Origin: an uncultured beta proteobacterium | GTDB lineage: Bacteria > Pseudomonadota > Gammaproteobacteria > Burkholderiales > Burkholderiaceae_C | Direction: 5' to 3' | Length of the DNA stretch: 7,118 nucleotides | Assembly: GCA_903944555.1 (NCBI GenBank) | Contig: CAJASG010000479.1 | Span: forward strand, 1 to 7,118 | Shown here: positions 1 through 6,887 of the stretch, piece after piece | How the letters are laid out: the number at the start of each line of letters is the position of its first letter | Position numbering within the stretch: position 1 is the stretch's first letter | The notes under the pieces: generated by a model | What the model saw: the letters and a program-made list of their open reading frames with translations, nothing else | What the model was told of the DNA's origin: nothing | Databases searched by the model: none | Translations under genes and position numbers: made by a program

Positions 1-23
1 CTGGTTTCAACCACATCCATCAT

Positions 24-43
24 TGGTAGAAGCAATGGTAGAA
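24..43. repeat. Small tandem direct repeat, TGGTAGAA twice
   Basis: The octamer TGGTAGAA occurs at 24-31 and again at 36-43, so the unit repeats with a 12-base period. It lies just beyond the terminator of the tRNA-Ser transcript. No open reading frame or function can be tied to the first 40 bases of the window. It may be chance or the edge of a feature outside the window. Confidence 0.45.
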
Positions 44-80
44 AAAAAAATGAATACGGGGCGTAAGCCCCGTATTCATT
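42..80 (-). terminator. Rho-independent terminator of the minus-strand cluster
   Basis: Bases 49-62 and 67-80 form a perfect 14-bp inverted repeat with a 4-base loop (63-66) and a GC-rich upper stem. Read on the minus strand, the stem is followed directly by an unbroken run of T from the A-tract at 42-48, the classic intrinsic terminator form. It sits 7 bases past the encoded CCA of the tRNA-Ser gene, so it should end the tRNA transcript and any read-through from lysC. On the plus strand the stem is followed by five T (84-88), so it could also act weakly on transcripts entering from the left. Confidence 0.9.
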
Positions 81-87
81 GCATTTT

Positions 88-180
88 TGGAGGAAGCGGA
101 GGGATTCGAACCCTCGATGGAATTTTAAGTCCCATACTCCCTTAGCAGGGGAGCACCTTCGGCCACTCGGTCACGCTTCC
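88..180 (-). tRNA. tRNA-Ser(GCU)
   Basis: This gene folds into a complete class II (long variable arm) tRNA on the minus strand. The 7-bp acceptor stem pairs GGAAGCG (180-174) with CGCTTCC (98-92). The D arm contains GAGTGGCCGAA. The anticodon stem CTCCC/GGGAG closes the loop CTGCTAA, with anticodon GCT at 146-144, reading AGC and AGU serine codons. A variable arm of about 21 nt with its own stem follows, then a T arm with the loop TTCGAAT. CCA is encoded (90-88). The long variable arm, the main recognition feature of bacterial seryl-tRNA synthetase, agrees with the serine assignment. Oddly, the discriminator base (position 91) is U rather than the G of E. coli serine tRNAs. The gene lies 37 bp downstream of lysC and directly before a strong terminator. 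Confidence 0.97.
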
Positions 181-192
181 TAAACAGCCAGC

Positions 193-201
193 ATTATGTC
201 A
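193..201 (-). promoter_or_regulatory. Possible extended -10 promoter of tRNA-Ser
   Basis: On the minus strand the gap between lysC and the tRNA contains TGACATAAT, an extended -10 (TGn then CATAAT, 5 of 6 matches to TATAAT). It ends 12 bases before the mature 5' end of the tRNA, which would put the start point about 6 bases upstream of the tRNA, a spacing normal for tRNA genes. No good -35 is visible at 16-18 bases upstream; that stretch is the A-rich end of lysC. The tRNA may therefore have its own promoter in addition to read-through from the operon. Confidence 0.4.
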
Positions 202-217
202 CGAGTCTGACCCGTTT

Positions 218-1486
218 TTAGGCTGGGGGCTGGTCTAAGTCAAAAGCTTTGTGCAAAGCGCGCACGGCGAGCTCCATGTATTTCTCGTCGATGACCACCG
301 AGGTCTTGATCTCGGAGGTGGAAATCATCTGGATGTTGATGCCCTCTTCACTCAGGCAACGGAACATTTTGCTGGCAATACCCACATGGCTGCGCATGCC
401 GATGCCCACAATGCTGACCTTGCAGATCTTGGCATCGCCCACCACTTCATGGGCGCCCAGTTTGGGCAACACACGTTCTTTGAGAATGTCCATGGCCTTG
501 GCATAGTCGCCGCGACTGACAGTAAAGCTGAAGTCGGTCTTGCCGTCTTTGCTGACGTTTTGAATGATCACATCCACGTCAATATTGGCATCGGCCACCA
601 CGCCCAAAATTTGGTACGCAATACCGGGGGTGTCTGGCACGCCCAGTACAGAAATCTTGGCTTCGTCGCGGGTGAATGCAATGCCAGAAACAATGGCTTG
701 TTCCATATGTTCGTCTTCCTCAAAAGTAATCAGGGTGCCGGAGGCGGCTTCCTCGTTGATATCAATATCCCAGGGGGTGAAACTGCTCAAAACGCGCAGC
801 GGCACTTTGTATTTACCAGCAAACTCGACGGAGCGACTTTGCAGCACCTTGGAGCCCATGGAGGCCATCTCCAGCATCTCCTCAAAGCTCACGGTATGTA
901 AACGGCGGGCTTCAGGCACGACACGGGGGTCGGTGGTGTAGACGCCATCCACGTCGGTAAAAATCAGGCATTCGTCGGCCTTCATGGCGGCGGCAACGGC
1001 CACCGCAGAGGTGTCCGACCCCCCACGCCCCAGCGTTGTGATGTTGCCCAGTTCGTCCAGCCCTTGAAAGCCGGTGACGATGACCACACGGCCCGCAGCC
1101 AAATCACCGCGTACGCGGACGTCGTCAATGGATTCGATGCGGGCCTTGGTGTAGGCGCTGTTGGTCCGGATCGGCACTTGCCAGCCGGCGTAACTCACCG
1201 ACTCCATGCCCTCGGCCTGCAGCGCAATGGCCAACAGGGCGCTGGAGACTTGCTCACCGGTGGCGGCCAGCATGTCCAACTCGCGGCTATAGGCATCGGT
1301 CCCTTTTGCGGGAGCAAGCTCTTTGGCCAAACCCAATAGCCGGTTGGTCTCACCACTCATTGCGGAGGGGACGACCACCATCTGGTGGCCAGCGCGCGCC
1401 CATTTGGCGACGCGTTTGGCGACATTGCGGATGCGTTCCGTAGAACCCATCGAAGTGCCGCCGTATTTGTGAACAATCAATGCCAT
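218..1486 (-). CDS. lysC: Aspartate kinase (aspartokinase), 422 aa
   Basis: Catalyses ATP-dependent phosphorylation of L-aspartate to aspartyl-4-phosphate, the committed step to lysine (and diaminopimelate for peptidoglycan), threonine, methionine and isoleucine; cytoplasmic. The N-terminal amino-acid kinase domain covers about residues 1-250, with the nucleotide-binding KYGGTS at 7-12, SAMSGETN at 41-48, GRGGSDTSA at 153-161 and FTDVDGVYTTDPR at 176-188. Two ACT domains follow (about 267-345 and 350-422), including QNVS at 309-312 and the MISTSEIKTSV stretch at 387-397. Such domains bind feedback inhibitors in this family. There is no homoserine dehydrogenase fusion. The start is ATG with the family-typical MALIVHKYGGTS opening, but the A/T-rich 26-bp gap after tilS has no visible Shine-Dalgarno sequence. 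It is probably co-transcribed with tilS, and tRNA-Ser follows 37 bp downstream. An internal in-frame ATG (M261) has a better ribosome-binding site and could produce a separate beta subunit. Confidence 0.97.
   Translation of the reverse strand: MALIVHKYGGTSMGSTERIRNVAKRVAKWARAGHQMVVVPSAMSGETNRLLGLAKELAPAKGTDAYSRELDMLAATGEQVSSALLAIALQAEGMESVSYAGWQVPIRTNSAYTKARIESIDDVRVRGDLAAGRVVIVTGFQGLDELGNITTLGRGGSDTSAVAVAAAMKADECLIFTDVDGVYTTDPRVVPEARRLHTVSFEEMLEMASMGSKVLQSRSVEFAGKYKVPLRVLSSFTPWDIDINEEAASGTLITFEEDEHMEQAIVSGIAFTRDEAKISVLGVPDTPGIAYQILGVVADANIDVDVIIQNVSKDGKTDFSFTVSRGDYAKAMDILKERVLPKLGAHEVVGDAKICKVSIVGIGMRSHVGIASKMFRCLSEEGINIQMISTSEIKTSVVIDEKYMELAVRALHKAFDLDQPPA
704..721 (-). promoter_or_regulatory. 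Candidate internal ribosome-binding site and ATG in lysC (beta subunit)
   Basis: Codon 261 of lysC is ATG (706-704). It is preceded on the minus strand by GAGGAAG (721-715), a good Shine-Dalgarno match at usable spacing. Translation from here would give a 162-residue protein starting MEQAIVSGIAF that holds only the two ACT domains. In Corynebacterium glutamicum and Bacillus subtilis, lysC makes its regulatory beta subunit from exactly such an in-frame internal start, with a similar opening sequence in Corynebacterium. The SD bases also encode the Glu/Asp-rich EEDEH, so the match could be a by-product of the protein sequence. Confidence 0.45.
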
Positions 1487-1512
1487 GAAATCAAATTTTT
1501 AAGAGCAAAAAC

Positions 1513-2475
1513 CTAGGGATTGTACCAAGTCAACACCTCACCGCTGCGCTGGGCAAAGCCTTGCCCTACCTTGATGTGGATACGGTGCCCACGGGTAACG
1601 CAAACAGCCACCTGGTCCAACAGCTCGGTCAGCTGGGCAGTACTGGGGGTGACTTGAAAGCGGCTTTTGAGCCAATAGCGCAACACATTGGCCTGGCGGG
1701 CCCGGCTCATGGCCTGCAGGGACTTGATCAATGGAAGTCCGTCGACGCTTCGACCTACCAGAGCCACATCCTGCTGTGCAACCTCGTCCAACAAACCCTG
1801 CGCCTGGGCTGCATGACTGGCGCTGCGGGCAAAGGTGTCCCGGAACTGCGGAAACGCAGCCTGCAACGCCGGCAAAATTCGGGCGCGAATGCGGTTGCGC
1901 GTGAATTGTTCGTTCTGGTTGGTGGGGTCTTCCACAAAATGCGCTCCGCGCTGCGCCAACCAGGCTCGGATGTCGGCACCACTCACCGACAGCAGCGGGC
2001 GGTAAAAATCCAGCCCCTCACGCTGCCAGTGCGCTGGCATGGCACTGAGCCCCGCCAAGCCGGCACCCCGGCTCAGAGCCAACAAGAGCGTTTCCACCTG
2101 GTCATCGGCATGCTGCGCTATTGCTATTGATTTAATAGCTGCTTGCGCAGACTCCATAAGGGCTAGAGCACTAAAAGCCTTGTAACGCGCCTGCCGGGCC
2201 GCGTCTTCGGGGCTTTGGCCGCTGGTGTGCCGGGCATCTACTTGGCTCACCCGCAGGGGCACCTGCAGTTGCGCACACAGGGCGCGGCAATGTTCTTCAA
2301 ATGTGGCGGCCGCCGCTTGCAAGCCATGGTTGATGTGCAGCGCCACGATTTGGCCAGGCCATCGGTCGGCGCAGGCCAGCAAAAGGGCTGTGGAGTCGGC
2401 ACCGCCACTGAACGCCACCGCCAGCGGCAGCGCAGGGTGAAAGTCCCGCATGGCCGCATCCAGCGACCGGGTCAT
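1513..2475 (-). CDS. tilS: tRNA(Ile)-lysidine synthetase, short form, 320 aa
   Basis: TilS ligates lysine to C34 of the CAU-anticodon tRNA-Ile, using ATP, so that the tRNA reads AUA instead of AUG and is charged with isoleucine; an essential cytoplasmic enzyme in most bacteria. The PP-loop SGGADSTAL is at residues 23-31, followed by LHINHGLQ at 46-53. AQHADDQVETLLLALSRGAG at 119-138 and VEDPTNQN with RNRIRARILP at 181-202 are TilS signatures. The middle substrate-binding domain is present (about 230-320), but the C-terminal domain of the 432-residue E. coli enzyme is missing, as in the short Aquifex form. The start is the ATG 18 bp after accA, with only a weak SD; Met9 is a less likely alternative. 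Residues about 100-118 are encoded by a segment resembling a dispersed repeat (see the repeat entry). Confidence 0.96.
   Translation of the reverse strand: MTRSLDAAMRDFHPALPLAVAFSGGADSTALLLACADRWPGQIVALHINHGLQAAAATFEEHCRALCAQLQVPLRVSQVDARHTSGQSPEDAARQARYKAFSALALMESAQAAIKSIAIAQHADDQVETLLLALSRGAGLAGLSAMPAHWQREGLDFYRPLLSVSGADIRAWLAQRGAHFVEDPTNQNEQFTRNRIRARILPALQAAFPQFRDTFARSASHAAQAQGLLDEVAQQDVALVGRSVDGLPLIKSLQAMSRARQANVLRYWLKSRFQVTPSTAQLTELLDQVAVCVTRGHRIHIKVGQGFAQRSGEVLTWYNP
2122..2180. repeat. Dispersed-repeat-like segment inside tilS
   Basis: Read on the plus strand, this segment begins with the inverted repeat CTATT-gattt-AATAG (2124-2138), then GCTGCTTGCGC, a TCCATAAG block and GGCTAGAGC, ending in an A-rich tail. 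The order of blocks matches from memory a short repetitive element common between genes of Comamonadaceae: a CTATT/AATAG palindrome, GCTGCTTGCGC, an ATAAG-containing arm and GCTAGAGC. Here it lies within an intact coding frame and specifies TilS residues about 100-118, just before the conserved AQHADDQ motif. The identification rests on recall, as only one copy lies in the window. Confidence 0.5.
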
Positions 2476-2493
2476 GTCAGCAGGACCAATGCT

Positions 2494-3471
2494 TTACTTG
2501 GACGCGGCTTTGGTGTCGGTAAAACGACCATAGCTTTGCAGGCGGTCGTAGCGGCGGTCCAGCAGTTCTTTGACCTTGAGGTCGCTGACCTGGCGGAACG
2601 CATCGTTCAGCGCGCGTTTGAGGAAAGCGGCCATTTGTTTGTGGTCGCGGTGCGCGCCACCCACGGGCTCATTGACGATCTTGTCAATCACGCCCAAAGC
2701 TTTCAAGCGGTGCGCAGTAATGCCCAACGCGTCGGCCGCTTCCTGCGCTTTGTCGGAGGTTTTCCACAAAATGGAGGCGCAACCTTCGGGGCTGATGACC
2801 GAATAAATCGAATACTGCAGCATCAGTACCTGGTCGCCAATGGAGATCGCCAAGGCACCGCCAGAACCACCTTCACCAATGATGGTGGTGATAATGGGCA
2901 CCTCGAGCTGGGCCATCTCGAAAATATTGCGGCCAATGGCTTCGGACTGGCAACGCTCCTCGGCGTCAATGCCGGGGTAGGCGCCCGGGGTGTCGACAAA
3001 GGTAAACACCGGTAACTTGAATTTTTCAGCCAACTTCATCAAGCGCAAGGCCTTGCGGTAGCCCTCGGGCTTGCTCATGCCGAAGTTACGCAGTCCGCGC
3101 TCTTTGGTGTCACGCCCTTTTTGCTGACCCAGCACCATGCACGGCGTGCCATTGAAACGGGCCAGCCCCCCGACGATGCTCAGGTCATCGGCAAAATGCC
3201 GGTCGCCATGGAGCTCGACAAAGTGGGTGAACAACTCGTTGACGTAATCCAGCGTGTAGGGACGCTCCGCATGCCGGGCGATTTTGGTGATTTGCCAAGG
3301 GGTGAGATCGCTGTAGATATCCTTGGTGAGCTGCTGGCTCTTTTTGCTGAGTTGGTCAATCTCGGCAGAGATATCCACCGCCGACTCATTTTGCACATAG
3401 CGCAACTCTTCAATTTTGTTCTCAAGCTCCGCAACCGGTTGCTCAAAATCCAGAAAAAATTTCTTGGCCAA
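2494..3471 (-). CDS. accA: Acetyl-CoA carboxylase carboxyltransferase, alpha subunit, 325 aa
   Basis: With AccD it transfers the carboxyl group from carboxybiotin on AccB to acetyl-CoA, giving malonyl-CoA, the first committed step of fatty-acid synthesis; cytoplasmic. Length is close to E. coli AccA (319 aa). The N-terminal helical region ([19 protein letters not shown], 5-23) is followed by the crotonase-like fold with [10 protein letters not shown] at 158-167, [10 protein letters not shown] at 199-208 (glycine-rich oxyanion-hole region) and [11 protein letters not shown] at 227-237. The start is TTG at 3471: it gives the family-typical [12 protein letters not shown] opening and is preceded 7 bases upstream by a perfect AAGGAG. 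A frame extension to 3630 runs into the glycosylase gene and has no family similarity, so I reject it. A GC-rich hairpin lies in the 61-bp leader. accD is not in the window. Confidence 0.97.
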   Translation of the reverse strand: MAKKFFLDFEQPVAELENKIEELRYVQNESAVDISAEIDQLSKKSQQLTKDIYSDLTPWQITKIARHAERPYTLDYVNELFTHFVELHGDRHFADDLSIVGGLARFNGTPCMVLGQQKGRDTKERGLRNFGMSKPEGYRKALRLMKLAEKFKLPVFTFVDTPGAYPGIDAEERCQSEAIGRNIFEMAQLEVPIITTIIGEGGSGGALAISIGDQVLMLQYSIYSVISPEGCASILWKTSDKAQEAADALGITAHRLKALGVIDKIVNEPVGGAHRDHKQMAAFLKRALNDAFRQVSDLKVKELLDRRYDRLQSYGRFTDTKAASK

Positions 3472-3518
3472 GGTGTATCTCCTTCTTGGGCGGCGAAGGC
3501 CCCTACAGGCCTGGCCGC
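3472..3518 (-). promoter_or_regulatory. accA leader: strong RBS preceded by GC-rich hairpin
   Basis: On the minus strand the AAGGAG Shine-Dalgarno (3484-3479) stands 7 bases before the TTG start of accA. Immediately upstream, 3518-3490 can fold as GCGGC/GCCGC and AGGCC/GGCCT stems separated by a small internal loop, with a 6-base TGTAGG loop. No T-tract follows, so it does not look like an intrinsic terminator. It could be an mRNA-processing or stability element, or a translational control site. The RBS is well supported; a role for the hairpin is speculative. Confidence 0.5.
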
Positions 3519-3532
3519 TGATTAACACGTGT

Positions 3533-4182
3533 TTAGTACTCGACCGGCAAGGGGTCGAGTGACCTCCAAATATACCAAGTCGCCACGCTACGGTAGGGAG
3601 CCCAAGCGGCGGCGACCTCGCGAGCGTCACTTCGGCTCACCACATCGCCTGAAAAATAGTTGTGACTAATCCCATTGATCAGCCCTACATCGTCTAATGG
3701 AAGGATGTTGGGGCGCATAAAGTGGAATATCAAGAACATCTCGGCTGTCCACCGGCCAATGCCCCGAATGGCGATCAGCTCGGCGATGATTTCCTCATCC
3801 CCCATGCTTTCCCACGACGCCACATGCAGCACGCCGTTGTCAAAGTGCAATGCCAAATCGACCAGGTACTCCACCTTGCGCACGCTCAGCCCCGCCGCAC
3901 GCATGTCATCGACCTTGAGCTTAAGCACATTGCCTGGCGTCATGGCGCGCGGCAACATGGCAAAGCGGTCCCACACCGTTTGTGCGGCCTTGACGGATAT
4001 CTGCTGGCCCACAATGCTGCGCGCCAAGGTCACAAAGGCATCGCCCCGCGTTTGCAAACAGGCATCGCCAAACTGGGGGATGAGTCGTTTCATCACCCGG
4101 TCTTTTTTCATCAAGTGCTTGCAGGCATCGGCCCAATAGGCGGGCGTAACCGGCTGAACCGCTGCGGGTGTGGAGACGGTCA

Positions 4183-4183
<1 letters not shown>
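3533..4183 (-). CDS. DNA-3-methyladenine glycosylase II (AlkA-type, HhH-GPD family), 216 aa
   Basis: Base-excision-repair enzyme expected to remove alkylated purines such as 3-methyladenine from DNA. Numbered from the ATG at 4183, the helix-hairpin-helix motif is [14 protein letters not shown] at about 138-150, followed by LPLDDVGL. The second Asp (D165) aligns with catalytic Asp238 of E. coli AlkA (LPDDYLI). [13 protein letters not shown] at 194-206 matches the WKPWRSYALLHIW segment of AlkA. No iron-sulfur cysteine cluster follows the HhH-GPD core, which separates it from Nth and MutY. It lacks the N-terminal domain of the 282-residue AlkA. The ATG at 4183 overlaps the cysS stop as TGATG, indicating translational coupling. 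An upstream in-frame ATG at 4201 (6 more residues, inside cysS) is possible but has no SD. Substrate range is inferred from the family. Confidence 0.9.
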
Positions 4184-5577
<1,394 letters not shown>

Positions 5578-5598
5578 GGGTATTTCATATGCCAAGAA

Positions 5599-5616
5599 CA
5601 AGGATACACATCCTTG
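5599..5616 (-). promoter_or_regulatory. Small perfect hairpin in the cysS leader
   Basis: CAAGGAT (5599-5605) and ATCCTTG (5610-5616) form a 7-bp inverted repeat around a 4-base loop. In the cysS mRNA it lies 21 bases before the ATG at 5577, and its 5' arm contains the AAGGA that would serve the alternative TTG start at 5601, which would be masked when folded. It could be an operator for a dimeric regulator or a minor translational control element. It is short enough to be chance. Confidence 0.3.
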
Positions 5617-5692
5617 CCAAAGGCGACAGCCGATACAAATCTGGTTAGGGTAAGTCTTGGGGTTTGGCAGCGGAGGAGCACGCCCCCTCAGC

Positions 5693-5698
5693 TACAAT
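5693..5698 (+). promoter_or_regulatory. Possible -10 element of the TPR/L,D-transpeptidase operon
   Basis: TACAAT (5 of 6 matches to TATAAT) lies in the divergent intergenic region and would start transcription near 5705, about 55 bases before the TPR gene. No -35 hexamer is found at the usual 16-18-base spacing. The best candidate, TTGGCA at 5664-5669, is 23 bases away, which is too far. The rest of 5578-5759 shows nothing else firm; a convincing minus-strand promoter for cysS was not found. Confidence 0.3.
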
Positions 5699-5759
5699 TC
5701 AGCCCAGTATAAAGCCCCGCCGAGAGGGTTCATTCAACGCGCGAGAATCAAATAGCTTT

Positions 5760-6875
5760 ATGAAGCACGCCAGAACACCTGTATTTCACCCCCTTCGCCT
5801 GCTGGCCCTTGCCGCTGCACTGATGTTCTCGACAGCCCACGCTGACGAGTACGCTGACGTGTCCCAACTCATGCGAGCGGGCAAGTTGCCGGAAGCCTTA
5901 AGCAAGGCCGACCAGTACCTGGCCGTTAAACCCAAAGACCCCCAGATGCGCTTTCTCAAAGGCGTTATTCAGCGGGACACAGGTAAAGCCAGTGATGCCA
6001 TTTCCACCTTTACCCGCTTGACGGAAGACTACCCAGAGCTGCCAGAGCCCTACAACAATCTGGCGGTACTTTATGCGGGTCAAAGTCAGTTTGACAAAGC
6101 CCGTGCGGCTTTGGAAATGGCAATCCGAACCAACCCCAGTTATGCCACCGCGCACGAAAACCTGGGTGATGTATATGCCAAGTTGGCCAGCCAGGCCTAT
6201 AACAAGGCGCTACAACTGGATGCGAGCAATCCCGCTGTGGCACCCAAGTTGGCGTTGATTCGGGAACTCTTTAGCCCCACCGGCGCCAAAGGGCAGCGGC
6301 CCGCCGCGATGCCAGCAGCTCCAGCACCCTCGCTTGCGTCTCCAGTTGCTGCACCGGTCACAACAAAGGCACCTCCCACGTTACCGGGCCCCGTTCTCTC
6401 CAAAGCACCGGTTACTGCACCTGCGGCACCCACGGTTGCACCCACTCCCGCAACTCCCCCTGCAGTCGTAGTGGCTGCGGCGCCCGCTGCTGCACCAACG
6501 CCAACGCCAGCACCGACTCCGGCGAGCGCAAATAATGGCGTGAAAGAGGTGGAAGCTGCTGTGCGCGCTTGGGCCAGTGCCTGGGCTGCAAAAGATGTAA
6601 AAGGATACTTGGCGGCGTATGGCAAAGAGTTTGATCCTCCTGGCTCAATGAAGCGCAGCGCCTGGGAAGAAGAGCGGCGCCAGCGTATCAGCAGCAAATC
6701 CAAAATCAGTGTGAAACTGGAAAACCTGACAGTCACCGTGAACGGAAACAAAGGCGTTGCGCAATTCCGTCAAAACTACAAAGCCAGCGGCTTGGCCGTG
6801 TCCAGTCACAAAACGCTGGATTTGCTCAAAGTTGGTGAGCGGTGGCACATCGTTAAAGAATCCACAGGGTCTTGA
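5760..6875 (+). CDS. Exported TPR-repeat protein with Pro/Ala/Thr-rich linker and NTF2/SnoaL-like C-terminal domain, 371 aa
   Basis: The start is ATG at 5760, followed by a Sec signal peptide (MKHAR..., hydrophobic LRLLALAAALMF at 12-23, AHA at 26-28, likely cleavage before Asp29), so the product is probably periplasmic or envelope-associated. About four TPR units follow: roughly 31-61, 62-96, 97-130 and a shortened one at 131-160. NPSYATAHENLGDVYAKL is the clearest TPR stretch. Residues 172-258 (DNA 6273-6533) are a low-complexity Pro/Ala/Thr/Val linker. The C-terminal domain (260-371; VEAAVRAWASAWAAKDVKGY, later RWHIVKE) looks like the NTF2/SnoaL-like domain found at the C-terminus of betaproteobacterial L,D-transpeptidases. 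There is no enzyme motif; a scaffold or partner role is inference. An upstream TTG at 5664 would destroy the N-terminal signal and is rejected. The SD is weak. The next gene begins 12 bp after its stop, so the two are probably one operon. Confidence 0.85.
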   Translation: MKHARTPVFHPLRLLALAAALMFSTAHADEYADVSQLMRAGKLPEALSKADQYLAVKPKDPQMRFLKGVIQRDTGKASDAISTFTRLTEDYPELPEPYNNLAVLYAGQSQFDKARAALEMAIRTNPSYATAHENLGDVYAKLASQAYNKALQLDASNPAVAPKLALIRELFSPTGAKGQRPAAMPAAPAPSLASPVAAPVTTKAPPTLPGPVLSKAPVTAPAAPTVAPTPATPPAVVVAAAPAAAPTPTPAPTPASANNGVKEVEAAVRAWASAWAAKDVKGYLAAYGKEFDPPGSMKRSAWEEERRQRISSKSKISVKLENLTVTVNGNKGVAQFRQNYKASGLAVSSHKTLDLLKVGERWHIVKESTGS

Positions 6876-6887
6876 TTCAAGACCGCC

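Noticed and set aside
88..180. tRNA-Ser as an attachment site for an integrated element
   Set aside because: No integrase gene and no second copy of the tRNA 3' end is visible in the window, and the 87 bases beyond the tRNA hold only a terminator and a short repeat.
251..901. Plus-strand open frame (216 codons) opposite lysC
   Set aside because: It is an antisense shadow rich in His and Gly, as expected from the complement of lysC, with no RBS or motif.
1487..1512. Lysine riboswitch or leader control before lysC
   Set aside because: The gap to tilS is only 26 bp, far too short for a riboswitch, and no hairpin or leader peptide is visible.
2215..3015. Plus-strand open frame (266 codons) across tilS and accA
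   Set aside because: It is antisense to two well-supported genes and crosses their junction, and the translation has no family similarity.
3472..3630. N-terminal extension of accA to an upstream ATG at 3630
   Set aside because: The extra 53 residues overlap the glycosylase gene and are unlike AccA. The TTG at 3471 has a perfect RBS and gives the family N-terminus.
5664..5759. N-terminal extension of the TPR protein from a TTG at 5664
   Set aside because: It would place 32 polar residues before an obvious signal peptide and overlap the promoter region.
6273..6533. Pro/Ala/Thr-rich stretch as a separate tandem-repeat element
   Set aside because: It is an irregular low-complexity linker inside the TPR protein without a fixed repeat unit, so it is described within that gene.
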